Under the pieces are notes generated by a model that did no database searches, was not told where the DNA came from, and saw nothing but the letters and a program-made list of their open reading frames with translations. Shown here piece by piece: positions 16,614 to 28,338 of a stretch of DNA of 64,000 nucleotides (its first letter is position 1; every line of letters begins with the position of its first letter). This stretch comes from Massilia sp. IC2-477 (GTDB taxonomy: Bacteria > Pseudomonadota > Gammaproteobacteria > Burkholderiales > Burkholderiaceae_D). The stretch is from the NCBI RefSeq assembly GCF_020707265.1, contig NZ_JAJFEQ010000011.1, positions 1-64,000 on the forward strand, written 5' to 3'. The position numbers and the translations under genes are program-made.

Positions 16614-18461
16614 ATGCGACGTACTCCCGCTTCAAGTGTTCCCCTGCCTCCCGATGCGAAAGGCGTGCCGCGCAACGACTGGGCCACCCTGCGTACCCTG
16701 TTCCCTTACCTGTGGGTCTACAAGTGGCGCGTGCTGGCCGCGCTTGGCGCACTGATTGGCGCCAAGATGGCCAACGTCGGCGTGCCGCTGGTGCTCAAGC
16801 GGCTGATCGACCAGCTCGCCATCGACCCGAAAGACCCGCACGCGCTGCTGGTGCTGCCGCTGGGCGCGCTCGTCGCCTACGGCCTGCTGCGCCTGTCCAC
16901 CACCGTGTTTACCGAGCTGCGCGAATTCCTGTTCGCACGCGTGACCCAGCGCGCGGTGCGGACCATCGCGCTGAAAGTCTTCCGTCACCTGCACGCGCTG
17001 TCTCTGCGCTTCCACCTGAACCGGCAAACAGGCGGCATGACGCGCGACATCGAGCGTGGCACGCGCGGCGTGAATTCGCTGATCTCATATTCGCTCTTCA
17101 ACGTGCTGCCAACCCTGGTCGAGATCACGCTGGTGCTCGGCTACCTGGTGCTCAACTACGACATCTGGTTCACCATCATCACAGGCGTGGCGCTGGCCAG
17201 CTACATCGCTTTCACCGTGATCGTGACCGAATGGCGCACCCACTTCCGGCGCACCATGAACGAGCTGGACTCGAAGGCCAATACCAAGGCCATCGATTCG
17301 CTGCTCAACTACGAAACGGTGAAATACTTCGGCAACGAAGAGTACGAAGCGAAGCGCTACGACCAGGGCCTGCAGAGCTATGAGAACGCGGCGGTGCGTT
17401 CGCAGACCTCGCTGTCGTTCCTGAACACCGGCCAGTCCCTGATCATCGCCACCGCCGTCACGCTCATCCTGTGGCGCGCCACCGAAGGCGTGATCGCCGG
17501 GACCATGACCCTGGGCGACCTGGTGCTGGTGAACTCCTTCATGATCCAGCTGTACATCCCGCTCAACTTCCTGGGCGTGATCTACCGCGAGATCAAGCAG
17601 AGCCTGGCCGACATGGAGCGCCTGTTCTCGCTGCTCGACCAGAACCGCGAAGTGGCCGATTCCAAGGGCGCCCAGCCTCTGGTCACGCGCGGCGCGCAGG
17701 TCGAGTTCTCGCACGTGGGATTCAGCTACGAAGCCAAGCGCCAGATCCTGTTCGATGTCGACTTTGCCATCCCGGCCGGCACCACGACCGCGGTGGTGGG
17801 GCACAGCGGTTCGGGCAAGTCGACCCTGTCGCGCCTGCTGTTCCGCTTCTATGACGTGAATGGGGGCGCGATCCGCATCGACGGCCAGGACCTGCGCGAC
17901 ATCACCCAGGCCTCATTGCGCGCAGCAATCGGCATCGTGCCACAGGATACGGTGCTGTTCAATGACACCATCGAGTACAACATCGCGTATGGACGTCCCG
18001 GCGCTTCGCATGAAGATATCGTGGCGGCGGCGCGGGCGGCCTCGATCCACGACTTCATCGAGAGCCTGCCGGATGGCTACCAGACCATGGTGGGCGAGCG
18101 CGGTTTGAAGCTGTCGGGTGGCGAGAAGCAGCGCGTGGCGATCGCGCGCACGCTGCTGAAGAATCCGGCGATCCTGATCTTTGACGAGGCGACGTCGGCG
18201 CTGGATTCGAAGTCGGAGCAGGCGATCCAGGCGCAACTGAAGGAAATCGCGAAGGACCGCACCACCCTGGTGATCGCGCACCGCCTGTCGACCATCGCGG
18301 ACGCGCAGCAGATCATCGTGCTGGACCACGGGCGCATCGTGGAACGCGGCACGCACCAGTCCCTGTTGGCGGCGCGGGGGCTGTATCAGCAGATGTGGGA
18401 ACGGCAGCTGGCGCGGCCGGATGAGGAGCTGGCGTCGCCGCCGCTGGAGATTGCGAAGTAG
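16614..18461 (+). CDS. Atm1-type ABC exporter (TMD-NBD fusion)
   Basis: 615 residues from the ATG at 16614; an in-frame ATG at 16539 lies inside the divergent gene. A six-helix membrane domain (about 30-340) with the ABCB7/Atm1/HMT1 features (NRQTGGMTRDIERGTRG, NYETVKYFGNEEYE) is fused to an ATPase domain: Walker A GHSGSGKST (about 405), signature LSGGEKQR, Walker B ILIFDEATSALD and H-loop IAHRLST. A homodimer would export glutathione-linked compounds, as bacterial Atm1 relatives do, possibly with metals; this is by homology. The final segment ends just before the palindromic repeat pair. Confidence 0.88.
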   Translation: MRRTPASSVPLPPDAKGVPRNDWATLRTLFPYLWVYKWRVLAALGALIGAKMANVGVPLVLKRLIDQLAIDPKDPHALLVLPLGALVAYGLLRLSTTVFTELREFLFARVTQRAVRTIALKVFRHLHALSLRFHLNRQTGGMTRDIERGTRGVNSLISYSLFNVLPTLVEITLVLGYLVLNYDIWFTIITGVALASYIAFTVIVTEWRTHFRRTMNELDSKANTKAIDSLLNYETVKYFGNEEYEAKRYDQGLQSYENAAVRSQTSLSFLNTGQSLIIATAVTLILWRATEGVIAGTMTLGDLVLVNSFMIQLYIPLNFLGVIYREIKQSLADMERLFSLLDQNREVADSKGAQPLVTRGAQVEFSHVGFSYEAKRQILFDVDFAIPAGTTTAVVGHSGSGKSTLSRLLFRFYDVNGGAIRIDGQDLRDITQASLRAAIGIVPQDTVLFNDTIEYNIAYGRPGASHEDIVAAARAASIHDFIESLPDGYQTMVGERGLKLSGGEKQRVAIARTLLKNPAILIFDEATSALDSKSEQAIQAQLKEIAKDRTTLVIAHRLSTIADAQQIIVLDHGRIVERGTHQSLLAARGLYQQMWERQLARPDEELASPPLEIAK

Positions 18462-18480
18462 GAGACTGCCTGTGCCGCTT

Positions 18481-18559
18481 GACCGCGTGGGCGGCGGAGC
18501 CGCCCACCCTACAAAAAGCGGTTTGCCGTAGGGTGGGCAGGTTTCCTGCCCACGCGGTC
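18481..18559. repeat. REP-like palindromic repeat pair (18481-18512 and 18528-18559)
   Basis: Two units of the same family as at 6.2 kb, here in the reverse order (CCGCGTGGGCGG first, GTAGGGTGGGCAG second), 15 bases apart, together forming a large inverted repeat. The second unit has compensating changes (GGGCAG with CTGCCC), so the hairpin is preserved. It lies between the convergent ABC exporter and asparaginase genes. Confidence 0.85.
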
Positions 18560-18572
18560 AGCCAACAGCAGA

Positions 18573-19652
18573 TCAGTAGGTATAGAACATCCGCTGGATC
18601 TCCTTCGTGCTGTTCGTCTTGGTCAGCGCCAGCATCAGCAGAATGCGTGCCTTCTGCGGGCTGAGCGTATCCGACACCACGAAGTCCAGCTGGTCGTCGT
18701 TCGCCTCGCCGTTGCGCGCCACGATGCCCTGGCCCACGCGCGCCGAGCGCACGATGACCATGCCCTGTTCGCGCGCAGCGATCAAGGCCGGCTTGGTCTT
18801 GGCCGGCAGGCTGCCATTGCCCACGCCCGCGTGCACCAGGCCCTTGGCCCCGCTTGCCACCAGCGCCTTGACCGCCACGTCACCCACGTTCGCATACGCA
18901 TAGGCCACATCCACCTGCGGCAGCGCGTCCAGTTTCGACACATCGAACTCGGTGTCCACCGTGTGCTTGCGCGTGACTTCACGGTAGAAGAAGGGTTTGC
19001 CGCCCTGGATGTAGCCGATCATGCCCAGTTCCGAGCTGCGGAAGGTGTCGGTGGTGGTGGTGTTCGACTTGGTGACGTCGCGCGCCGCGTGGATCTGGTC
19101 GTTCATCGCCACCAGCACGCCCTTGCCGACCGCGGATGGCGAGCCGGCCAGGTTGACCGCGTTGTACAGGTTGATCGGACCGTCGGCCGACAGCGCGGTG
19201 GACGGGCGCATCGAGCCGACCACCACCACCGGCTTCTTGCTCTTGACGACCAGGTTCAGGAAGTAGGCCGTTTCTTCCAGCGTGTCGGTGCCGTGGGTGA
19301 TGACGATGCCGTCCACGTCCGGCTGCGCCAGCAGGGCATTGACGCGCTTGGCCAGGATCAGCCAGTGCTCGTTGCCCATGTTTTCGCTGGCGATCTGGAA
19401 CACCTGCTCGCCGCTGACCTTGGCGACCTTCGTGATTTCCGGGACCGCCTGGATCAGCGCCTGCACCCCCACGGTGGCGGCGGTGTAGCCGACCGTGGTG
19501 GTGCTGGTGGCGCCGGTACCGGCGATGGTGCCGCCGGTGGCGAGGATGGTCACGTTGGGCAGCTTTGTCCCTTGCGCCTGCGCCGCCGAGGCGAGCAGGA
19601 ACAGCAGGGCGAACAGCGCCGCGAAGGCGCGCTTGGAACGGTGGAACAGCAT
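18573..19652 (-). CDS. ansB: Periplasmic (type II) L-asparaginase
   Basis: 359 residues from the ATG at 19652, which has GGAGAAG upstream. Residues 1-26 form a signal peptide ending AQA-Q. Both active-site motifs are intact: ILATGGTIAGTG with the nucleophilic Thr (about 38) and VITHGTDTLEETAYFL with the Thr-Asp pair (about 115). It hydrolyses asparagine, and often glutamine, to the acid and ammonia in the periplasm. Upstream on the same strand are an exported amidohydrolase and a dicarboxylate/amino-acid symporter, consistent with uptake of the product aspartate, although terminators separate the genes. Confidence 0.93.
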   Translation of the reverse strand: MLFHRSKRAFAALFALLFLLASAAQAQGTKLPNVTILATGGTIAGTGATSTTTVGYTAATVGVQALIQAVPEITKVAKVSGEQVFQIASENMGNEHWLILAKRVNALLAQPDVDGIVITHGTDTLEETAYFLNLVVKSKKPVVVVGSMRPSTALSADGPINLYNAVNLAGSPSAVGKGVLVAMNDQIHAARDVTKSNTTTTDTFRSSELGMIGYIQGGKPFFYREVTRKHTVDTEFDVSKLDALPQVDVAYAYANVGDVAVKALVASGAKGLVHAGVGNGSLPAKTKPALIAAREQGMVIVRSARVGQGIVARNGEANDDQLDFVVSDTLSPQKARILLMLALTKTNSTKEIQRMFYTY

Positions 19653-19665
19653 TACTTCTCCTTCA

Positions 19666-19699
19666 AAAAACAAAAAGGCGGCCGCAGTGCGCGGCCGCC
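19666..19699 (-). terminator. Terminator of the amidohydrolase gene
   Basis: Read on the minus strand: GGCGGCCGC, a short loop, GCGGCCGCC, then TTTTTGTTTTTTG. It lies 14 bases past the amidohydrolase stop and just before the asparaginase start. Confidence 0.85.
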
Positions 19700-19712
19700 C
19701 GTAACAGATGAA

Positions 19713-20999
<1,287 letters not shown>

Positions 21000-21025
21000 G
21001 TCTCGCTCCTCATTATGGTTATATG

Positions 21026-21054
21026 AAAAAGGCCCTCCATTGCTGGAAGGCCTT
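21026..21054 (-). terminator. Terminator of the symporter gene
   Basis: Minus-strand hairpin AAGGCCTTCCAGC...TGGAGGGCCTTTTT with a T run, 26 bases past the symporter stop. It separates the symporter from the amidohydrolase start at 20999. Confidence 0.8.
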
Positions 21055-21079
21055 CGGTACTGACACTATCGATGCACGT

Positions 21080-22342
21080 TCAACGCAGCGGTGCGACTGC
21101 GGGGTCCTTGTTCGGGTCGGCGAGGTCGCCTTCCCACTTGGCGACCACCGCGGTGGCAATGCCGTTGCCGATCACGTTGGTGGCCGAACGGGCCATGTCC
21201 AGGAAGTGGTCGATGCCCAGCAGGAGTAGGAGACCGGCTTCCGGGATGTTGAACTGGGCCAGGGTGGCGGCGATGACGACCAGCGAGGCGCGCGGCACGC
21301 CGGCCATGCCCTTCGAGGTCAGCATCAACACCAGCATCATGGTCATCTGGGTCGCCAGGTCCAGCTCGATGCCGTAGGCCTGGGCGATGAAGACGGCCGC
21401 GAAGGTGCAGTACATCATCGAGCCGTCCAGGTTGAACGAATAGCCGATCGGCAGCACGAAGGCGGCCAGGCGGTTCTTGACGCCGAAGCGCTCCAGGCCT
21501 TCCAGGGTCTTCGGGAAGGCCGCTTCCGACGAGGCGCAGGTGTAGGCCAGGATGGTCGGTTCCTTCAGTTCGGAGATCAGGCGCAGCACGCGGCGGCCGA
21601 GGAAGATGCCGCCGATCAGGATCAGCACCACCCACAGCAGGATGATGCCGAGGTAGAACTCGGCCATGAAGATGCCGTAGGTCGAGAGCACGCCCAGGCC
21701 GCTCTTGGCGATCACGCCCGCCACCGCCGCGAACACCGCGACCGGCGCGAAGTTCATGACATAGCCGGTGACCTTCAGCATGATGTGGGCGATACCGTCC
21801 ACCGCGTCGATCAGCGGGGTGGCGCGCGCGCCGACGGCTGCCGCCGCGGTGCCGAAGAAGATCGAGAACACGACGATCTGCAGGATCTCGTTCTTGGCCA
21901 TGCCGTCGAAGATCGAGACCGGAATCAGGTGGGTGATGAAATCCTTCAGGGTCAGGCTGGAAGTGGTGATGCCCGAGGAGGCGCCCACCGGCGGCACGGC
22001 GCCCGACAGGGCCATCGCGTCGCCCGGACGGAACAGGTTGACCAGGACCAGGCCCAGCGACAGCGAAATCACCGAGGCGATGATGAACCAGCCCAGCGCC
22101 TTGACGCCGATGCGGCCCACTTCCTTGGCGTCGCCCATCTTGGCGATGCCGACCACCAGGGTCGAGAACACCAGCGGCGCGATGATCATCTTGATCAGGC
22201 GGAGGAACATGGTCGTGATCAGTGCCATCGTGTCCGCGAAGCCTGCCGGGTCGGCGAAGCTGGTGTTGGCCACGTAGCCGACGACGATCCCGAGCACGAG
22301 GCCGACCAGGATGTAGGTTGTCAGGCGGTTCTTTTTATCCAT
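21080..22342 (-). CDS. Dicarboxylate/amino acid:cation symporter (DAACS family)
   Basis: 420 residues from the ATG at 22342, preceded by GGAAG; the frame is open 20 codons upstream. Hydrophobic segments fit the eight-helix, two-hairpin DAACS fold. Key motifs are CASSEAAFPKTLE (reentrant loop 1), GYSFNLDGSMMY (helix 7) and MARSATNVIGNGIATAVVAK (helix 8). The inner membrane carrier takes up C4-dicarboxylates or aspartate/glutamate with Na+ or H+. The helix 8 Arg (MARSATN) is as in DctA/GltP; which substrate is preferred cannot be decided. The neighbouring asparaginase would produce aspartate in the same compartment. Confidence 0.9.
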   Translation of the reverse strand: MDKKNRLTTYILVGLVLGIVVGYVANTSFADPAGFADTMALITTMFLRLIKMIIAPLVFSTLVVGIAKMGDAKEVGRIGVKALGWFIIASVISLSLGLVLVNLFRPGDAMALSGAVPPVGASSGITTSSLTLKDFITHLIPVSIFDGMAKNEILQIVVFSIFFGTAAAAVGARATPLIDAVDGIAHIMLKVTGYVMNFAPVAVFAAVAGVIAKSGLGVLSTYGIFMAEFYLGIILLWVVLILIGGIFLGRRVLRLISELKEPTILAYTCASSEAAFPKTLEGLERFGVKNRLAAFVLPIGYSFNLDGSMMYCTFAAVFIAQAYGIELDLATQMTMMLVLMLTSKGMAGVPRASLVVIAATLAQFNIPEAGLLLLLGIDHFLDMARSATNVIGNGIATAVVAKWEGDLADPNKDPAVAPLR

Positions 22343-22563
22343 AATGCTTCCTGTCTTGTGGACCTGTGCATAAACCCGCGGCAGGGGATTGCACTGTCGC
22401 AAGGCGAATTATTGGGTAGTGAGTTGGGAGAACGGTGAGCCGTTCTGGTAGGTAAGGCAAGTTCCGAAGTATCCTTGTCGCTAGAAATGCTGTCAAGCAT
22501 GCTTACACCGTGCGCAACAGCGCGGACAATCGCCGTCGCGGGCGGCGCACATACAGGCACCAG

Positions 22564-23289
<726 letters not shown>

Positions 23290-23295
23290 AAAGCA

Positions 23296-23319
23296 CAACG
23301 GCGCCCGAGGGCGCCGTTG
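23296..23319. terminator. Bidirectional hairpin between convergent genes
   Basis: Perfect stem CAACGGCGCCC / GGGCGCCGTTG with a GAG loop, between the ABC ATPase stop (23289) and the convergent metalloprotease stop (23340). There is no T run, so terminator function is less sure than for the others. Confidence 0.55.
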
Positions 23320-23339
23320 CTGGTCACGCGTTCAAGCGA

Positions 23340-24404
23340 TCACGCCTGCTTCTGCTTGCGGCGGCGCGCGCCGGCCAGGCCTGCTGCGCCCAGCGCGAAC
23401 AGGGCGATCGATGCCGGTTCCGGAACGTCCCAGCCGATGGCGTCGAACATCATCAGGTCCATCTGGCTGATGGCCAGCAGTTCGCCACGGCCCGCGGTCG
23501 GGTCCAGCAGGCCGATGCCGCGGTTGTCCTTCCAGTGGCTGGCCTGCTGGCCGTCGCCGTTGGCGCGGCCGTTCGAGAAGATCGACAGCGTAGTGGTGCA
23601 GTTATCCAGGGAGAAGAACTTGTCGCGTGCATCCGCGGACCAGTCGATGTCGGCGCCGGCAGCCTTGCTCGCCGGCGAGCAGCGGTACAGGTCGGCCGGA
23701 GCGACCAGGGTGAACGCTGAATCATCCAGGTCGGTGCGGGTGTAGACCTGGTCGAGGATGTCGACACCGCTGATGAAACCGAGCGCATGGCCGATCTCGT
23801 GGGCGGCCACGCCGGTGAAGTCGATCAGGCCGGCGCCAATGCCGTCGGTCGGGTCGAAGTCGAAGATCGAGGCGAAACCGGTGCTGAACGAGATCGAACC
23901 GTCAGAGCCCTTGTCGCTGTCCGGAATCAGGCCCAGGGCGCGGAAATTCGCCCAGGTCGCGGTAACGGCGCGGTTGTTCGCGTCGCAGTCGTTGTCGACG
24001 AAGGTGGCGGCGCTGCCGGCGCCGGCCGGGTTGACGTTGGTGCCGTTCATCATGACGCTCAGGCACGGGCCTGCGGGCAGGTTGGCAATGGCCTGGAAAT
24101 CCGTGCTGGTCTTGGCATCGCGGATCAGGGCCTGGCGGAAGCCCGCGTAGCTGAGGGTGCCCTGGCGCGAACTGGTCGAGCCGAGCACGTTGGGAGCGAG
24201 CGCCGCGAAAGCGATGTTCAGGTTGACCTGCACGTTATCATGCAGGACGCTCTGCCAGCGGTTGGCAGCGGTCTGGAAGCCGGCCAGCGCGCGTGCGTCC
24301 ATGGCAGGGTCATAGGTGAAGTTGATCGTCAGTGCCTGTGCCGAGCCTGCGTAGGCGCATGCCAGCAGCGGAACGATCTTCAGCAGGTTTTTCAGGGTTT
24401 TCAT
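23340..24404 (-). CDS. PEP-CTERM-anchored zincin metalloprotease
   Basis: 354 residues: signal peptide 1-24 (cleavage near AQA-L), catalytic domain with AAHEIGHALGFISG (about 201-214), the HExxHxxGxx zinc site, and a C-terminal PEP-CTERM sorting signal (VPEPASIALFALGAAGL, then ARRRKQKQA). The family is the NF038122-type metalloprotease. The PEP-CTERM segment is recognised by exosortase for surface or biofilm-matrix delivery; the exosortase genes are not in this window. A GG-N10-GC promoter lies upstream (see 24485), matching the known RpoN/PrsR control of PEP-CTERM genes. Confidence 0.9.
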   Translation of the reverse strand: MKTLKNLLKIVPLLACAYAGSAQALTINFTYDPAMDARALAGFQTAANRWQSVLHDNVQVNLNIAFAALAPNVLGSTSSRQGTLSYAGFRQALIRDAKTSTDFQAIANLPAGPCLSVMMNGTNVNPAGAGSAATFVDNDCDANNRAVTATWANFRALGLIPDSDKGSDGSISFSTGFASIFDFDPTDGIGAGLIDFTGVAAHEIGHALGFISGVDILDQVYTRTDLDDSAFTLVAPADLYRCSPASKAAGADIDWSADARDKFFSLDNCTTTLSIFSNGRANGDGQQASHWKDNRGIGLLDPTAGRGELLAISQMDLMMFDAIGWDVPEPASIALFALGAAGLAGARRRKQKQA

Positions 24405-24484
24405 GAGTCTCTATTTCCGTGATATTTCAAATAATTATTCTTGGCGACATCCGCCATGCCACTGGAGCGGCTGCTTTTCTACAA

Positions 24485-24499
24485 GCAAGTTTCAAGCCA
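24485..24499 (-). promoter_or_regulatory. Sigma-54 promoter of the PEP-CTERM gene
   Basis: On the minus strand: TGGC-N7-TTGC (TGGCTTGAAACTTGC), that is GG and GC with exactly ten bases between, the -24/-12 spacing of sigma-54. It is about 80 bases before the start codon, in an AT-rich 270-base gap (24405-24677). That gap also holds the upstream region of pyrC with a possible -10 TAAAAT near 24650. The A/T tract around 24515-24535 could help bending by IHF (inference). Confidence 0.65.
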
Positions 24500-24677
24500 G
24501 AAATTTAAGCCGTTGTTTATTAAGAGAAAAATTTTTCTGGGCGGTAATCAGCGTCGTGCACTGTAAAATTTTCCGTCAGGATAGAATGCTTGCCTTGTAT
24601 ATACATGTGGACCACCGAGCGTGCGACTCCTGCTGTGGCTCCGGTAAAATGTCGGCATCCGCAATCCGAGAGCCGCC

Positions 24678-25730
24678 ATGTCCATCATCGAAACCCCCGA
24701 CACCATCACCATCACCCGCCCCGACGACTGGCACCTGCACCTGCGCGACGGCGCGGCACTGAGCAGCGTACTGCCGCACAGCGCGCGCCAGTTCGCGCGC
24801 GCGATCGTGATGCCGAACCTGAAGCCGCCGGTGACCACGACCGCGGCGGCCAGCGCCTACCGCGAACGCATCCTGGCGGCGCTGCCGGAAGGGATGCGCT
24901 TCGAACCCCTGATGACGCTGTACCTGACCGACAACACCGACCCGGACGAGATCCGGCGCGCGATGGATTCCGGTTTTGTCCATGCGGTCAAGCTGTACCC
25001 GGCCGGCGCCACAACCAATTCGGATGCCGGCGTCACCGACCTCAAGAAGTGCTATAAAACGCTCGAAGTGATGCAGGAAGTCGGCATGCCGCTGCTAGTG
25101 CACGGCGAAGTGACGGACAACGACATCGACCTGTTCGACCGCGAGGCCGTGTTCATCGAGCGCGTCATGCGCCCGCTGCGCAGCGCCATGCCGGCCCTGA
25201 ACGTGGTGTTCGAACACATCACCACCAAGGAAGCGGCCCAGTACGTGGCCGAAGCCGAAGGTCCGATCGCGGCTACCATCACCGCCCACCACCTGCTGTA
25301 CAACCGCAACGAGATCTTCCGAGGCGGCATCCGCCCGCACTACTACTGCCTGCCGGTGCTCAAGCGCGAGGAACACCGCCTGGCGCTGGTGACCGCCGCC
25401 ACCAGCGGCGACGAGCGCTTCTTCCTCGGCACCGACTCGGCGCCGCATGCGGTGCACACCAAGTACGCGGCCTGCGGCTGCGCCGGCTGCTACACCGCGC
25501 TCCACGCCATGGAGATGTACACCGAAGCCTTCGCCCAGGCGGGTGCGCTCGACAAGCTCGAAGCCTTCGCCAGCCTGAACGGCCCGGCCTTCTACGGCCT
25601 GCCGGTCAACGAAGGGACCATCACGCTCAAGCGCGAAGCCTGGACCCTGCCGGAGACCGTGCCCTTCGGCGAACACCAGCTGGTGCCGCTCAACGCCGGC
25701 GAGACCATCAACTGGAAGATGGTGGACTGA
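24678..25730 (+). CDS. pyrC: Dihydroorotase
   Basis: 350 residues, the size of class II PyrC. It converts carbamoyl aspartate to dihydroorotate, the third step of pyrimidine synthesis, in the cytoplasm. Motifs: PDDWHLHLRDG (the HxH metal pair), HAVKLYPAGATTNS with the carboxylated Lys, HGEVTD, FEHITTKEA, and LGTDSAPHAVHTK near residue 250. The DUF3025 gene follows 8 bases after its stop and is probably cotranscribed. Confidence 0.95.
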   Translation: MSIIETPDTITITRPDDWHLHLRDGAALSSVLPHSARQFARAIVMPNLKPPVTTTAAASAYRERILAALPEGMRFEPLMTLYLTDNTDPDEIRRAMDSGFVHAVKLYPAGATTNSDAGVTDLKKCYKTLEVMQEVGMPLLVHGEVTDNDIDLFDREAVFIERVMRPLRSAMPALNVVFEHITTKEAAQYVAEAEGPIAATITAHHLLYNRNEIFRGGIRPHYYCLPVLKREEHRLALVTAATSGDERFFLGTDSAPHAVHTKYAACGCAGCYTALHAMEMYTEAFAQAGALDKLEAFASLNGPAFYGLPVNEGTITLKREAWTLPETVPFGEHQLVPLNAGETINWKMVD

Positions 25731-25738
25731 GCGTCCCG

Positions 25739-26530
25739 ATGCTGTCGCAGATCGACTGGTCGCGCCCGTGGTACGACGCGGTACGGCCGGCCTACGATCG
25801 GCTGGGCTTGGGTGGCGAGGAGTTCCTTGCCGCCTTTAACCGCAGCGCCGATGCGCTCGGCCTGTGCAATGACGCCGGTTTGCCGCTGCGCTTCGTGCCG
25901 CAAAGCGCGCTGCCGGAGGGCCGCGCCTACGAGGAATTCATCGGCGCCACCGGCCAGGTGCCGACGCGCGACAACCTGCATGATTTCTTCAACGGGCTGG
26001 TATGGCAGACCTTCCCGCTCATCAAGCGCCAGCTGAACGCCCTGCAGGCGGCCCAGATCGCCCAGGCCGGCATCGGCAAGTCGCGCGGTCCGGCGCGCGA
26101 CGCCGCCACCATCTTCGACGAGAATGCCGCGCTGTTGGTGGTGCGCGAGGGCGCCCCCGGGCGCGAACTGGTGGACGCGCTGCGCGCTCACCGCTGGTGC
26201 GAGGCGCTGCATGAAAAGCGCGCCATGTTCGAGCACGATGTGCGACTCTGGCTGTTTGGCCACGCGCTGATGGAGAAGCTGGTAGCGCCACGCAAGGCCA
26301 TCACCGCGCATACGCGTGTCATCTTCGTGGGCGATGATGTGATGGCGCTGTCGCTCGAAGCGCAGCGCGCCTGGCTCGACGCCCGGGTGGCGGCCGAGCT
26401 GGCCGAACAGGGACTGGCCACATCGAACTTCACGCCGCTGCCGGTGCTCGGCGTGCCGGGCTGGTGGCCGGGGCAGGACCAGGATTTTTATCTCGACACG
26501 ACGGTGTTCCGTCCAAAACGACAGTACTGA
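25739..26530 (+). CDS. DUF3025 family protein
   Basis: 263 residues of a conserved betaproteobacterial family without a known function. Recognisable segments are PTRDNLHDFFNGLVWQTFP (about 81-99), a central acidic FDENAALLVVREG, and a C-terminal PVLGVPGWWPGQDQDFYLD (about 237-255). No signal peptide or membrane segment; predicted cytoplasmic. It follows pyrC closely, and the next gene starts 13 bases after its stop, so three genes may form one transcript. Confidence 0.82.
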   Translation: MLSQIDWSRPWYDAVRPAYDRLGLGGEEFLAAFNRSADALGLCNDAGLPLRFVPQSALPEGRAYEEFIGATGQVPTRDNLHDFFNGLVWQTFPLIKRQLNALQAAQIAQAGIGKSRGPARDAATIFDENAALLVVREGAPGRELVDALRAHRWCEALHEKRAMFEHDVRLWLFGHALMEKLVAPRKAITAHTRVIFVGDDVMALSLEAQRAWLDARVAAELAEQGLATSNFTPLPVLGVPGWWPGQDQDFYLDTTVFRPKRQY

Positions 26531-26543
26531 AAGGACAAGCCGG

Positions 26544-27557
<1,014 letters not shown>

Positions 27558-27622
27558 ATTGACAAGCGCGACGGCTGTGCGAATACTGGAGCGGCATCCA
27601 TCACCTTTCCAGCGGAGTCTCC

Positions 27623-27958
27623 ATGCGTATCCTTGCTTCCCTCATCCTCGCGGCCGGCCTGCTCGCCGGTAGTGCCTGGGCCGCCCCGGTCCCGGCCGAC
27701 AAGATGGCCTACGTCGGCAACTGGCAGGGCAAGGACATGCAGCTGTCGCTCTCGAAGGAGGGCAAGGTCGAATACAAGCGCGGGCGTCCGAACGATCAGG
27801 TCAATCTCAGCATCGACCTGCAGCGCTTCAAGGGCAATCATTTCGAGGCCGGCGTGAGCTTCGTGACGACCACCTTCGTGGTCAGCAAGCCGCCGCACCG
27901 CGAGGGCGGCAAGTGGAAAATGACGGTGGACGGTGTCGAACTGACCCGGGACGAGTGA
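27623..27958 (+). CDS. Small secreted protein of unknown function
   Basis: 111 residues with a clear signal peptide (MRILASLILAAGLLAGSAWA, cleavage near residue 20). The mature part of about 90 residues is rich in short strands (NWQGKDMQLSLSKEGKVEYKR) and resembles a small lipocalin-like or TIGR03067-like sheet; I cannot name a family. Good ribosome site (CGGAG). Its stop TGA overlaps the ATG of the following glyoxalase-family gene (TGATG), so the two are coupled. Confidence 0.7.
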   Translation: MRILASLILAAGLLAGSAWAAPVPADKMAYVGNWQGKDMQLSLSKEGKVEYKRGRPNDQVNLSIDLQRFKGNHFEAGVSFVTTTFVVSKPPHREGGKWKMTVDGVELTRDE

Positions 27959-28326
27959 TGCAGCTGCGCGCAATCACCCCCATCCTGCGCATCTTCGATG
28001 AAGCCAAGGCGCGTGAATTCTACGTCGGCTTCCTGGGCTTCCAGGTGGATTGGGAACACCGCTTCGAGCCCGGCCTGCCGCTCTACCTGCAGGTCTCGCG
28101 CGGCGGCTGCATCCTGCACCTGAGCGAACACCACGGCGACTGCTGCCCCGGCGCGGCGATGCGCATCGAGGTCGACGACATCGACGCCTACCATGCGGAG
28201 TTGCGAGCAAAGGACTACGGCTACGCCAGGCCGGACATCGGCGACACCCCCTGGGGCTCGCGCGACATGTCGGTCAGGGATCCGTTCGGAAACCGGCTGA
28301 CCTTCACCAACGCGATCAGTACCTGA
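27958..28326 (+). CDS. Glyoxalase/bleomycin-resistance superfamily protein
   Basis: 122 residues from the ATG at 27958; the frame is open further upstream only as shadow. A single vicinal-oxygen-chelate domain: PILRIFDEAKAREFYVGFLG at the N-terminus, LYLQVSRGGCILHLSEHHGD in the middle, and the C-terminal MSVRDPFGNRLTFTN. This form is usually annotated as bleomycin-resistance-protein-like; such proteins bind or detoxify small molecules. Start overlaps the previous stop by one base. Confidence 0.83.
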   Translation: MQLRAITPILRIFDEAKAREFYVGFLGFQVDWEHRFEPGLPLYLQVSRGGCILHLSEHHGDCCPGAAMRIEVDDIDAYHAELRAKDYGYARPDIGDTPWGSRDMSVRDPFGNRLTFTNAIST

Positions 28327-28338
28327 TCGAAGACGGCG

